DNA of 64,000 nucleotides. Source: Phytohabitans suffuscus. Lineage in GTDB: Bacteria > Actinomycetota > Actinomycetes > Mycobacteriales > Micromonosporaceae. Under the pieces are notes generated by a model. That model made no database searches, was not told the DNA's origin, and was given only the letters and a program-made list of their open reading frames with translations. Shown here in pieces: positions 42,746-51,053 of this stretch; positions within the stretch are counted from its first letter, which is position 1, and each line of letters begins with the position of its first letter. A program made the translations under genes and the position numbers. The stretch covers positions 868,001-932,000 of the forward strand of contig NZ_AP022871.1 of assembly GCF_011764565.1 (NCBI RefSeq), written 5' to 3'.

Positions 42746-43348
42746 ATGACCGCCGACCTGACGAGCGCCACGGATCCCCTCGCCCCACCTCCCCGCCGCC
42801 GTGGCCGGGCCCGGTGGATCGCCGTCACGGTGGTGGTGCTCGCCGTCGCCGTGCTCGCCGTGCTGCTGCGGGTCGTCGGCACGGGCGGCCCGTTCCGCCC
42901 GCCCACGCTGCAGAACCAGCTCGCCGACAGGATCGCGGTCGTGCTCGAACAGTCCACACCGAACGACCACCACCAGCACGGCCACCACAGCATCGGCGAC
43001 GTCAACGCGGCCAAGGGCCAGACGCTGTGCGCCGTCAGGACGCTCGGCTTCGAGCCGGCCGAGGCGGAGACGGTCGCCGAGGTGCGCACCGTGTACGCGT
43101 ACCACCTGTGCGCGTTCGTCGAGCCGGGCCGGGCGTGGGACTTCGCCCAGAAGCTCTCCGGCCCGATGAAGGCGCAGCTCACCGAGCCGATGAAGATCGA
43201 GGTGGTCGAGCCCGGCCTCGGCTTCCCGGACCGGGTCCGCGCGCTCATCCCGGCGCCGTACCAGGAGGAGGCGCTCAAGGAGCTCCTCGACGACGACCAG
43301 ATGCGCGACCTGCGCGGGCGGTTCGACGAGGCGTTCGGCAAGGTCTGA
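42746..43348 (+). CDS. Membrane-anchored protein of unknown function
   Basis: 200-residue protein, ATG 42746. A basic Pro/Arg-rich N terminus precedes one membrane helix (WIAVTVVVLAVAVLAVLL). The rest is extracellular: a His-rich stretch NDHHQHGHHSIG near residue 73 that could bind metal, two cysteines in LCAVRTLG and YAYHLCAFVE that could pair, and an acidic C-terminal helix (EEALKELLDDDQ). No family recognised. It lies downstream of the cellulase terminator and is convergent with the alcohol dehydrogenase gene (13 bases between stops). Confidence 0.7.
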   Translation: MTADLTSATDPLAPPPRRRGRARWIAVTVVVLAVAVLAVLLRVVGTGGPFRPPTLQNQLADRIAVVLEQSTPNDHHQHGHHSIGDVNAAKGQTLCAVRTLGFEPAEAETVAEVRTVYAYHLCAFVEPGRAWDFAQKLSGPMKAQLTEPMKIEVVEPGLGFPDRVRALIPAPYQEEALKELLDDDQMRDLRGRFDEAFGKV

Positions 43349-43361
43349 CGCCCCGCCCCCG

Positions 43362-44546
43362 CTACGGCTGGAGCAGGATCTTCACCGCGCCGTCGAGCTT
43401 CTTCTGGAACATGTCGTACGCGCGCGGCGCCTCGGCCAGGGGCAGGCGGTGGGTCGCGAAGGTCTCCGTGCCCAGCGGGTCGTCGTCGCGGGCGAGCAGC
43501 GGCACGATGTCGTCGATCCAGCGCTTCACGTTGGCCTGGCCCATGCGGAGCTGGATCTGCTTGTCGAAGAGCGTGAGCATCGGCAGCGGGTCGGCCATGC
43601 CGCCGTACACGCCGGCGATCGAGATCGTCCCACCCCGGCGGACGATGTCGATCGCGCAGTACAGGGCGGTCAGGCGGTCCGCGCCGATCCTCTGCGTCAC
43701 CTTGGCGGCCACCGCGTCGGGGAGCAGGCCGGCCATCTGCTGGGCGAGCCTGGCGGCGGCGGAGCCGTGGGCCTCCATGCCGACCGCGTCGACCACCGAG
43801 TCGCAGCCCCGGCCGTCGGTGCGGTCGCGCACCTCGCCGGCCAGGTCGTCGGTCTCGCGCAGGTCGACGACCTCGATGCCGCGGGCGCGGGCGCGCTCCA
43901 GGCGTTCGGGCACCAGGTCGACGCCGATCACCCGGCCGGCGCCACGCTGGGCGGCGACCCGGGCGGACATGTCGCCGACCGGGCCCAGGCCCAGCACGAC
44001 GAGGGTGCCGCCGGCCGGGACGTCGGCGTACTCGACGGCCTGCCACGCCGCCGGCAGCACGTCCGAGAGGTAGACGAAGCGGTCGTCGGGCGGGCCCTGC
44101 GGCACCTTGATGGGCATGTACTGGGCCTGTGGCACGCGCAGCAGCTCGGCCTGGCCGCCGGGCACCTCGCCGTAGAGCTTCGGGTAGCCGAAGAGCGCGG
44201 CGCCCATGCCGCTCTCCCGCGCCTGCGTGGTCTCGCACTGGGTCTGCAGGCCCTGGACGCACATGTGGCAGTGCCCGCAGCAGACCTGGAACGGGATCAC
44301 CACGCGGTCGCCCGGCGCGGCGGTACGCACCTGCGAACCGACCTCCCGCACCACACCCATGGCCTCGTGGCCGAGGATGTGACCCTTCTCCATGAGAGGG
44401 CTCATCACCTCGTACAGGTGCAGGTCCGAGCCGCAGATGCCGGTCGACGTGACCTCGACGATCGCGTCGGTGGGCTCCTGGATCCTCGGGTCGGGCACGT
44501 TGTCGACGCTCACCTCGCGCCGCCCCTGCCAGGTGACTGCTCGCAT
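43362..44546 (-). CDS. Zinc-dependent alcohol dehydrogenase (MDR family)
   Basis: 394-residue medium-chain dehydrogenase. Catalytic zinc ligands are in TGICGSDLHLYE (Cys) and ILGHEAMGVV (His/Glu). The structural-zinc loop CCGHCHMCVQGLQTQC has four cysteines. The cofactor Rossmann motif VVLGLGPVGDMSA is near residue 190, followed by GVDLVPERLERAR. A DAVGMEAHGS segment and the insertion in residues 240-290 are typical of the glutathione-independent formaldehyde dehydrogenase-like subgroup. ATG 44546 lies 28 bases downstream of the LigD-polymerase stop. The substrate is probably a small alcohol or aldehyde, not determinable here. Confidence 0.9.
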   Translation of the reverse strand: MRAVTWQGRREVSVDNVPDPRIQEPTDAIVEVTSTGICGSDLHLYEVMSPLMEKGHILGHEAMGVVREVGSQVRTAAPGDRVVIPFQVCCGHCHMCVQGLQTQCETTQARESGMGAALFGYPKLYGEVPGGQAELLRVPQAQYMPIKVPQGPPDDRFVYLSDVLPAAWQAVEYADVPAGGTLVVLGLGPVGDMSARVAAQRGAGRVIGVDLVPERLERARARGIEVVDLRETDDLAGEVRDRTDGRGCDSVVDAVGMEAHGSAAARLAQQMAGLLPDAVAAKVTQRIGADRLTALYCAIDIVRRGGTISIAGVYGGMADPLPMLTLFDKQIQLRMGQANVKRWIDDIVPLLARDDDPLGTETFATHRLPLAEAPRAYDMFQKKLDGAVKILLQP

Positions 44547-44574
44547 GACGGGGTGCTTCCCCGGCCGGTACCCC

Positions 44575-45530
44575 TCAAACCCCCTCGCGGCGGGCGCGGG
44601 CCCGGCGCTTGCCCTCGTGCATCGCCTGCACGCGGGCGATGGGGATCGTGTGTCCCTCCTCGACGAGGTCGTCGGGGAGCCGTTGCGGCGGGGCAGCCGC
44701 TCGGCCCACGGGTCGGCGGCGCCGAGCAGGTCGGGGGCGGTGTGGATGGTGAAGTCGGCGGGCTTGACCCGGTCGAGGTCGTCCCAGGCGACCGGGAACG
44801 ACACCGGCAGGCCGGGCCGCAGCCGCGGGCTGTACGCCGCCACGACCGTCGCGCCGCCCGCCCTCGTGGAGTCGAGGAACACCTTGCCGGCGCGGTCCTC
44901 CTTAATGAACGCGGTGGTCGCGACCTGCGGGTCGATCCGCTCGGCGCGGGCGGCGAGGGCGCGGGTGGCGGCGGCGACGTCCGCGATGCCGACCGACTCG
45001 TCGACCGGTACGAAGATGTGCACGCCCTTGGAGCCGCTGGTCTTCACGGCGCCGGCCAGCCCCGCGTCGGCCAGCGCCTGCCGCACCAGGTGGGCGGCGG
45101 CGACCACCTGGTCGAAGGCGTCGCCCTCCGGCGGGTCGAGGTCGAGGATGAGGTCGGTGACCACGTCCGCGCGGTCGCTGCGGGTGAGCGCCGGATGGTA
45201 CTCGATGGCCCGCTGGTTGCCGAACCACAGCAGCGTGCGGCGGTCGTCGCAGAGCGCGTACCGCACCTCGCGCTTGGAGGCGTCGGCCCACCGCGTGACC
45301 GTCCGCACCCAGTCGGGCGTGTACTTGGGGACGTTCTTCTGCATGAACGCGTCCTGCCCGCGCAGGATCCGGATCACCGACAGGGGCCGGTCGCGGAGCA
45401 CCGGGACGATCCGGTCGTGCAGCGCGTCGAGGTAGTCGACGAGCTCCCGCTTGGTCGCCCCGGCCCCCTCGAACAGCTGCTGGTCCAGGTTGGTCAGTGC
45501 GACGCCGTCCCGCTCCTCGTCAGCCGCCAT
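44575..45530 (-). CDS. LigD-type DNA polymerase/primase domain protein, with apparent frameshift
   Basis: Stand-alone polymerase (primase-polymerase) domain of the bacterial NHEJ ligase D family, about 318 aa. Recognisable are LTNLDQQLFEGAGATKRELV, VPKYTPDWV, then DLILDLDPPEGDAF (two catalytic Asp), LAGAVKTSGSKGVHIFVP and VFLDSTRAGGATVVAAYSPR. It ends FTIHTAPDLLG and PWAERL. At the G-run 44690-44693 the frame breaks; one more base gives PPQRLPDDLVEEGHTIP and a normal basic tail with TGA at 44575. Without the fix, the frame reads on through the alcohol dehydrogenase. No ku or ligase gene is in the window, so its partners must be elsewhere. Confidence 0.88.
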
Positions 45531-46179
45531 CGCCCCACGATGCCATCACGCCGCGGAGAAGGTCCAGGTTCTTGCTGATCACCGCGGATACGCCCAGGTG
45601 GCGGGCGTGCGCGAGGGCCTCCGGCGTGTCGACCGGCCACACCATGACGACCTCGACCGACTCGCGCAGCTCGGCGACGACGGCCGGGGTGAGCAGCTGC
45701 CGGCGGATCGAGACGCCGTACGCCGGCTGGCTCCGCACCCGGGCGCGGAGCCGCCGGAGCGTGAACCGGTTGCTGGCGGAGAGCACCCGGCGCACCGGGT
45801 CCTCGAACGCGTCGAGCATCCCCCAGTGCTTCGTGCAGATGGTGATCGGCGCCTCCGGCGCGACCTCGCGCAGCAGCGCCGCGACCCGTGGCGCCAGCGC
45901 CGCGGCCGGACCCTTGAGGTCGAGCATCAGGCGGTGGTCACCGTCCGCGGCGGCGAGGACCTCGTACAGCTCCGGCAGTACGATGTCGCGCCGCCGCACG
46001 AGCACCCACTTGTCCCACAGCCAGCCGGGACCGAGCCTCTTGAGGTGACGCACCTCCAGCGCGCCCTTGAAGATGTGGATGTCGGCCTCGACGAGGTCGA
46101 CCCCGGCGTCGAGGGCCGCCCGCAGGCCGGCCGTGTCGTTGCCGGCCCGGTGCGCGATGGCCATGAGCTGCGAAGGCAC
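45520..46179 (-). CDS. Glycerophosphodiester phosphodiesterase (UgpQ-like, cytoplasmic)
   Basis: 219-residue GDPD-fold protein without signal peptide. The active-site signature is MAIAHRAGNDTAGLRAALDA followed by GVDLVEADIHIFKG, and DHRLMLDLKG is the second metal-binding strand. VVMVWPVDTPEALAHARHLG and VSAVISKNLDLL close the TIM barrel. The start is ATG 46179; ATG 46164 is also possible. Its 3' end overlaps the LigD gene start by 11 bases, so the two are cotranscribed. It probably degrades glycerophosphodiesters from phospholipid turnover. Confidence 0.87.
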   Translation of the reverse strand: MPSQLMAIAHRAGNDTAGLRAALDAGVDLVEADIHIFKGALEVRHLKRLGPGWLWDKWVLVRRRDIVLPELYEVLAAADGDHRLMLDLKGPAAALAPRVAALLREVAPEAPITICTKHWGMLDAFEDPVRRVLSASNRFTLRRLRARVRSQPAYGVSIRRQLLTPAVVAELRESVEVVMVWPVDTPEALAHARHLGVSAVISKNLDLLRGVMASWGDGG

Positions 46180-46289
46180 GGCCCAGCGTAACCCGCCAGG
46201 TTTCGCCGGATCCCGTGGCGGGAACCGGCACGAGGTGGCACGCTGATGACGAAAACGCCCGGGTTGGTGAGCCGGCTGAGGAGGCTCTC

Positions 46290-46796
46290 ATGACGACTTC
46301 GTGGACGGGGCCGCCGGTCGGCGGCGCCGAGACGCCCGCTCGACCCACGGTCACCGTGGCCACCTACCCCGACTACCCCTCCGCCCAGCGTGCCGTCGAC
46401 TACCTGTCCGACAACGAGTTCCCGGTCCAGCGCACGGCCATCGTCGGCACCGACCTGCGGCTCGTGGAGAACGTCCTGGGCCGCATGACCATCGTCCGCG
46501 CGGGGCTGGCGGGCGCGGCCACCGGCGCCTGGTTCGGGCTCTTCATCGGGCTGCTGTTCGGCATCTTCAGCGAGTCCAACTGGATCGGTGTGCTCCTCGC
46601 CGGCCTGCTGATCGGCGCGCTGTGGGGTGCGGTCTTCGGCGCGATCGCGCACGCGATGACCGGCGGGCGCCGCGACTTCACGTCGACGAGCTCGCTGCAG
46701 GCCGCGCAGTACGCGGTGACGGTCGACGCCGAGCACGCCGACGCCGCCCGCCAGCTGCTCACCCGCCTCAACTGGCAGGCGAGCGGGGCCGGCTGA
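46290..46796 (+). CDS. General stress protein 17M-like (GSP17M) membrane protein
   Basis: 168-residue protein. The N-terminal segment PTVTVATYPDYPSAQRAVDY with FPVQRTAIVGTDLRLVENV matches the GSP17M (YflT-like) alpha/beta domain. A glycine-rich hydrophobic hairpin follows (LAGAATGAWFGLFIGLLFGI and LAGLLIGALWGAVFGAIAHA), then ALQAAQYAVTVD-like strands in the C terminus. GAGGAGG lies directly upstream of ATG 46290. It occurs widely in actinobacteria; the role is unknown beyond a stress-protein label. Confidence 0.82.
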   Translation: MTTSWTGPPVGGAETPARPTVTVATYPDYPSAQRAVDYLSDNEFPVQRTAIVGTDLRLVENVLGRMTIVRAGLAGAATGAWFGLFIGLLFGIFSESNWIGVLLAGLLIGALWGAVFGAIAHAMTGGRRDFTSTSSLQAAQYAVTVDAEHADAARQLLTRLNWQASGAG

Positions 46797-46870
46797 CCCT
46801 CAGCGGTACGTCAGCTCGCCCGCGGTTTTCGGTATGCGGACGATATGTGGCGGCTCGTAGCATTCGGACG

Positions 46871-47566
46871 ATGCGGGTGTTGGTCGTCGAGGATGAGCCA
46901 TACATGGCGGAGGCGATCCGCGATGGGCTGCGGCTGGAGGCGATCGCGGCTGACATCGCCGGTGACGGTGACACCGCTCTGGAGCTGCTGGGCGTCAACG
47001 CCTACGACATCGCCGTCCTCGACCGCGACATTCCCGGGCCGTCCGGTGACGAGATCGCCGCGCGCATCGTCGCCTCCGGCAGCGGCATGCCGATCCTGAT
47101 GCTCACCGCCGCGGACCGGCTTGACGACAAGGCGTCCGGGTTCGGGCTCGGCGCCGACGACTACCTCACCAAGCCGTTCGAGCTGCGGGAGCTGGTGCTC
47201 AGGCTCCGGGCGCTCGACCGCAGGCGTGCGCACAGCCGGCCGCCGGTACGGGAGATCGCCGGCCTGCGCCTGGATCCGTTCCGCCGCGAGGTCTACCGGG
47301 ACGGCCGGTACGTCGCGCTGACCCGCAAGCAGTTCGCCGTGCTCGAAGTCCTCGTCGCCGCCGAAGGCGGTGTCGTCAGCGCCGAGGAACTGCTGGAGCG
47401 GGCGTGGGACGAGAACGCCGACCCGTTCACCAACGCCGTGCGCATCACCGTCTCGGCCCTGCGCAAACGCCTCGGCGAGCCCTGGGTCATCGCCACCGTG
47501 GCCGGCGTCGGCTACCGCATCGACACCGCGCCCGGCACCGGGCGTGCGGGAGGGGACCGTGGATAG
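46871..47566 (+). CDS. OmpR-family response regulator
   Basis: 231-residue response regulator. The receiver domain has VLVVEDEPYMAEAI (acidic pocket), the phospho-acceptor Asp in AVLDRDIPGPSGDE, MLTAAD (Thr switch) and TKPFELREL (Lys). The C-terminal winged helix runs from about 130: LDPFRREVYRDGRYVALTRK, VSAEELLERAWDENADPFTN and VRITVSALRKRLG (recognition helix), ending GVGYRID. The start is ATG 46871. Its stop overlaps the kinase GTG, so the pair is cotranslated. The signal and targets are unknown. Confidence 0.94.
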   Translation: MRVLVVEDEPYMAEAIRDGLRLEAIAADIAGDGDTALELLGVNAYDIAVLDRDIPGPSGDEIAARIVASGSGMPILMLTAADRLDDKASGFGLGADDYLTKPFELRELVLRLRALDRRRAHSRPPVREIAGLRLDPFRREVYRDGRYVALTRKQFAVLEVLVAAEGGVVSAEELLERAWDENADPFTNAVRITVSALRKRLGEPWVIATVAGVGYRIDTAPGTGRAGGDRG

Positions 47567-48652
47567 GGCGCCCGGTTTGAGCGTCCGCCTCAGGCTCACC
47601 CTCAGCTACGCGGGTTTCATCATGCTCGCGGGTGCCCTGCTGCTCGCCGTGGTGTGGTTCTTCCTGCTGCGCTACGTGCCCGACGTGATCTACGCACCCG
47701 GCCCGATGTCCGTGCCGAACCAATCCGACCTGATTCGCGCCTTCGTCCCGAAGGTTGCCGCGATGCTGGCGTTCCTGCTGATGTTCGGCCTCGTGGGGGT
47801 TGGCTTCTCGCCGGCGCGATGCTCGCGCCCCTGACCCGCATCACACACGCCACCCGCCTGGCCGCGAACGGGTCGCTCGCCCACCGGATCCACATGGAAG
47901 GCCGCAAGGACGAGTTTCGCGAGCTGGCCGACGCCTTCGACACCATGCTCGCCCGGCTCGAGGCGCACAACGCCGAACAGCAGAGATTCGCGGCCAACGC
48001 CTCTCACGAGCTGCGCACCCCACTGGCGATCACACAGACTCTGCTCGACGTGGCCCGCAACGACCCACGACACGACAACGGCGAACTCGTCGACCGCCTC
48101 CACTTCGTCAACACCCGGGCGATCGACCTCACCGAAGCACTACTGCTACTGAGCCGCGCCGACAAACGCACCTTCACCCGCGAACACGTCGACCTGTCCC
48201 TCGTGGCGGAGGAAGCCACCGAGACACTCCTCCCACTCGCCGAAAAACACGGCCACACCATCGAGGCCTCCGGCGACATCACTCCCACGACCGGCTCCCG
48301 CGCCCTCCTCCTACAGATGACCACAAACCTCGTACACAACGCCATCGTCCACAACCAGCCCGAACAAGGCACCATCTGGGTCACCACCAGCCGCCATCCC
48401 AAGGCTGTGGTGCTCACCGTCGAGAACACCGGCGAGAAGCTCTCCCCGCAGATGGTCTCCACGCTCGTCGAGCCGTTCCAGCGCGGCACCGCACGCATAC
48501 GCGGCAACCACACGGGCGTCGGCCTCGGCCTCGCGATCGTCAAGAGCATCGCCCAGGCACACGACGGCACCCTCACCCTCACCGCCCGCCCCAACGGCGG
48601 ACTCCGCGCCACGGTGCGACTACCCGCCGCACCACCGCACACCGGCGGCTGA
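47559..48652 (+). CDS. Sensor histidine kinase, with apparent frameshift
   Basis: Partner kinase of the upstream regulator, about 364 aa. GTG 47559 starts inside the regulator gene with GGAGGGG just upstream. TM1 is about residues 15-38 (FIMLAGALLLAVVWFFLL), a short extracytoplasmic loop of about 30 residues follows, then TM2. The frame breaks in the G-run 47795-47799 within TM2; one more G joins FGLVGVGGWLLAGAML. HAMP follows, then the dimerisation helix with phospho-acceptor ASHELRTPL, N-box NLVHNAIVHN, a VENTGEKL box and GVGLGLAIVKSI. The very small sensor loop suggests detection of a membrane-proximal signal. Confidence 0.9.
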
Positions 48653-48699
48653 AGCCGGCGGTTTCCGTACGCGGCGCCGCTCCGATCGCGGCGAACGGT

Positions 48700-49197
48700 T
48701 CACCGGGGCTGGAGCAGCCCGCGTTCGGCCATGAAGGCGCGCAACGTCTCGGCGTCCTCGGCGGACATCAGACGGCGTGGGATCACGGTCGCCGGCATCC
48801 GGCCGACATACAGGATCCAGAACTCAGGAGTGCCTTTTACCCGGGCGACCCCGTCCCAGGCGATACCGCCGGACTCCGAGCCGCTGCGCATCATGATGTT
48901 GTCGTCGGTGATGTCGTACGCGCCCTCGACGGCGTAACGACTGGAGCGGCGCCGGGCCCGCCACCGCACCCACGGCGCGTACAGCATCGACAGCACGCCA
49001 CCCACGACCAGCGGCATGCACAGCAGCGAGAGCCTGTCGCCCCACGCGAGCGCCGGGGAGACGGCCAGGCCGATCGCCCCGACCGCCGCCAGCACCGCGC
49101 CGATATAGCTGTACCTGCGCAGCCGCACACGGCTGAGCGCGGCGGCCACCCGGCCCGGGTAGGCGGGATCGGCTGGGACGTCGAAACGGATGTGCAC
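48700..49197 (-). CDS. YcxB-like membrane protein
   Basis: 165-residue protein. Residues 1-30 are hydrophilic (VHIRFDVPADPAYPGRV), then two adjacent membrane helices (YIGAVLAAVGAIGLAVSPAL and LLCMPLVVGGVLSMLY), then a cytoplasmic C-terminal domain with the YcxB-type strands YDITDDNIMMRSGSESGGIA, WDGVARVKGTPEFWILYV and VIPRRLMSAEDAETLRAFM. I chose GTG 49197, since the frame further upstream is Arg/Gly-rich and lies in the intergenic region. It is convergent with the histidine kinase gene. Function unknown. Confidence 0.75.
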   Translation of the reverse strand: MHIRFDVPADPAYPGRVAAALSRVRLRRYSYIGAVLAAVGAIGLAVSPALAWGDRLSLLCMPLVVGGVLSMLYAPWVRWRARRRSSRYAVEGAYDITDDNIMMRSGSESGGIAWDGVARVKGTPEFWILYVGRMPATVIPRRLMSAEDAETLRAFMAERGLLQPR

Positions 49198-49584
49198 GCC
49201 AGAACGATAGTGCGCCCACCCGCCCCTGCCCGCAGCGCCCGACTCCCGCCCCGCTGTCCGGATCGCCAGCGGCCCGCCCGGCCGGGTATCCGACGCCATG
49301 TCCGATTAATACCGAGACGTCCCGTAGCCGGGGCCACCCCACCCGCGGAATGATGCCGGGGCCGGGGTCGTTACACATCCCGGACCGCGCCGTAGCTCTC
49401 CGCGGCCGGCCACGATAGGCCCCGGCGGGAATGACCCGCCGCCGCGGATGGTTACATCCCCGGACGTCTGAGCAGGCCCCAGGCCGCTGGCGATTCTCCC
49501 GAGACTTACCCCCTTTTCCGCATGGCATCCGCGTCCCCCGGCGCGCGTGCCGTGTATCCCCCCAACGGAAGGCGTGAGCTCATC
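49198..49584. promoter_or_regulatory. Divergent intergenic region with a pair of direct repeats
   Basis: Between the YcxB-like gene and the secreted C39-like gene. Two direct repeats of about 38 bases start at 49347 and 49428, 81 bases apart. Each runs GGAATGA, about 15 bases, then GTTACA followed by TCCCGGAC or TCCCCGGAC. Such repeated elements upstream of a secreted-protein gene suggest paired activator sites. No ORF with coding character is seen. Confidence 0.45.
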
Positions 49585-50202
49585 ATGCGTACCGACATCC
49601 TGCGTAAGATCGCCCTGACCGTTACCGGTGTCGCCGCCACCGCCGGTGGCATCGCCGGCCCCGCCGTCGCCGCCCAGGCCCAGCCGGCCGCTGAGCGGGA
49701 GCTGAACGTGCGCTACGAGGCCCAGCCGAACTTCTACTACTGCGGCCCCGCCGCCGCCCGCAACGCCCTGTCCGTGCAGGGCAAGGACATCGACATGAAC
49801 GCCATGGCCAAGGAGATGGGCACCACCGAGGCCGGCACCAACAGCATCAACGACATCACCCCGGTCCTGAACAAGGAGACCGGCGAGAACGACGCCTACA
49901 AGTCGGTGGAGATCCGCGAGAACAAGGCTGACGACAAGCAGACCGACAAGCTGCGCGCCGACATCGTCCGTACCGTCGACGAGAGCCGCGCCGTCGTGGC
50001 CAACATCGCCGGCACCAGCACCGACACCGACGGCGTCACCCACTCCTTCGAAGGCGGCCACTACATCAGCGTCGTCGGCTACCGCGACGGCGGGAAGACC
50101 GTCACCATCGCCGACTCCGCGAACCCGGACCAGGCTTCGTACCGCATCAGCGTGGACAACCTCGCCGACTGGATCGCCACCCGCGGCTACGCCGCCTCCT
50201 GA
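49585..50202 (+). CDS. Secreted C39-like cysteine peptidase family protein
   Basis: 205-residue exported protein. The signal peptide MRTDILRKIALTVTGVAATA continues to AVAAQAQ. The mature domain matches the Peptidase_C39-like group: YEAQPNFYYCGPAAARNAL has the Gln and the Cys of the catalytic centre, and GGHYISVVGYRDGG with IADSANPD supplies His and Asp. The length is about right for a single papain-like domain with no ABC transporter part, unlike bacteriocin-processing C39 transporters. The sequence is richer in Lys/Asn/Asp than its neighbours. A strong terminator follows and two direct repeats precede it. The substrate is unknown. Confidence 0.82.
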   Translation: MRTDILRKIALTVTGVAATAGGIAGPAVAAQAQPAAERELNVRYEAQPNFYYCGPAAARNALSVQGKDIDMNAMAKEMGTTEAGTNSINDITPVLNKETGENDAYKSVEIRENKADDKQTDKLRADIVRTVDESRAVVANIAGTSTDTDGVTHSFEGGHYISVVGYRDGGKTVTIADSANPDQASYRISVDNLADWIATRGYAAS

Positions 50203-50219
50203 CGATCCACACCAACGAC

Positions 50220-50249
50220 AAGGGCCGGCCCCGGAAGGGGCCGGCCCTT
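50220..50249 (+). terminator. Intrinsic terminator of the C39-like gene
   Basis: Thirteen-base stem AAGGGCCGGCCCC with its complement around a GGAA tetraloop, ending in TTT, 17 bases past the stop codon. Confidence 0.9.
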
Positions 50250-50297
50250 TCGTCATACCGCCGGCGCCTTGCCGGGTACGGCCCCGCCGGCGGCAGG

Positions 50298-51023
50298 TCA
50301 CGTGCGGGGATGGCCGGTGACGCCGTCCAGGATCGTCGTCAGGTTGTGGTGGAAGGTCTCCTCGGCGTCGAGGTGGGCGCCGTCGATGACGAGCCGGGCG
50401 ACGGTGGGGTAGCGGCCGGTTTCGAGCATGCGGGTCAGGTAGGGCCCGAGGGCGGCCTGCCAGGCCGACACGTCGGCGCCGGTCGAACGGGCGGTGCGCC
50501 GCTCGGTGACCTCCCCGCGGAGCGCTCCGACGATGAACGCGTTGAGGGCGCCCAAGGCCCGCTGGAGGTCGTCGACACCGCGCACGCCAGGGGCCTGGCT
50601 GAGCGCCGCCGCGGTCGCCTCGCCCACGGCGAGCGCGTGAGGTCCCAGGTGTGGCCTCGCGCCGAGCAGGTCGGCGAACCACTCGTGCTCGAGAGCGGCG
50701 TCGCGGGTCCGGTGAACGATGGCCAGCACCGTGGCGCGCCACTCGGAGCGCTGGCCGGCCTCGGCGATCCGGGCGTACACGGCGTCGACCATCAGATCGA
50801 GCAGTTCGGATCTGTTGACCACGTAGTCGTAGAGCCGCATCGGACCGACACCGAGCTCTTTGGCGATCTTGCGTACCGACAGCCCGTCGAGGCCGTGTGC
50901 GTCGGCGAGCCGGATCGCCGTGGCGGCGATCTTCGCGCGGCTCAGCGCCACCGGCGCCGCCCGCGGCGCGGGCTCGGGCCGTTCCCAGACGGGCAGCGGT
51001 GCGCTACCGTACGACGTATCCAC
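50298..51023 (-). CDS. TetR-family regulator
   Basis: TetR/AcrR-type repressor of 241 aa. The helix-turn-helix is at about residues 28-70: ALSRAKIAATAIRLADAHGL, DGLSVRKIAKELGVGPMRLY, DYVVNRSELLDLMV. The C-terminal domain resembles TetR_C (ligand-binding, with LGPYLTRMLETGRYP near residue 200). I chose GTG 51023: it lies just inside the inverted-repeat operator, whereas the upstream frame would cross the divergent gene. It faces a TetX-like flavoenzyme with 30 bases between starts and almost certainly represses both. Confidence 0.9.
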   Translation of the reverse strand: MDTSYGSAPLPVWERPEPAPRAAPVALSRAKIAATAIRLADAHGLDGLSVRKIAKELGVGPMRLYDYVVNRSELLDLMVDAVYARIAEAGQRSEWRATVLAIVHRTRDAALEHEWFADLLGARPHLGPHALAVGEATAAALSQAPGVRGVDDLQRALGALNAFIVGALRGEVTERRTARSTGADVSAWQAALGPYLTRMLETGRYPTVARLVIDGAHLDAEETFHHNLTTILDGVTGHPRT

Positions 51024-51041
51024 AAAATACAGCGTACGGTA
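51005..51041. promoter_or_regulatory. TetR operator (inverted repeat) between the divergent genes
   Basis: TACCGTACGACGTAT at 51005-51019 and ATACAGCGTACGGTA at 51027-51041 are inverted repeats with 13 of 15 positions matching and a 7-base spacer. The palindrome covers the TetR start codon and abuts the Shine-Dalgarno (GGAGG) of the flavoenzyme, so binding would block both genes. Confidence 0.85.
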
Positions 51042-51053
51042 ACGGAGGCGACG

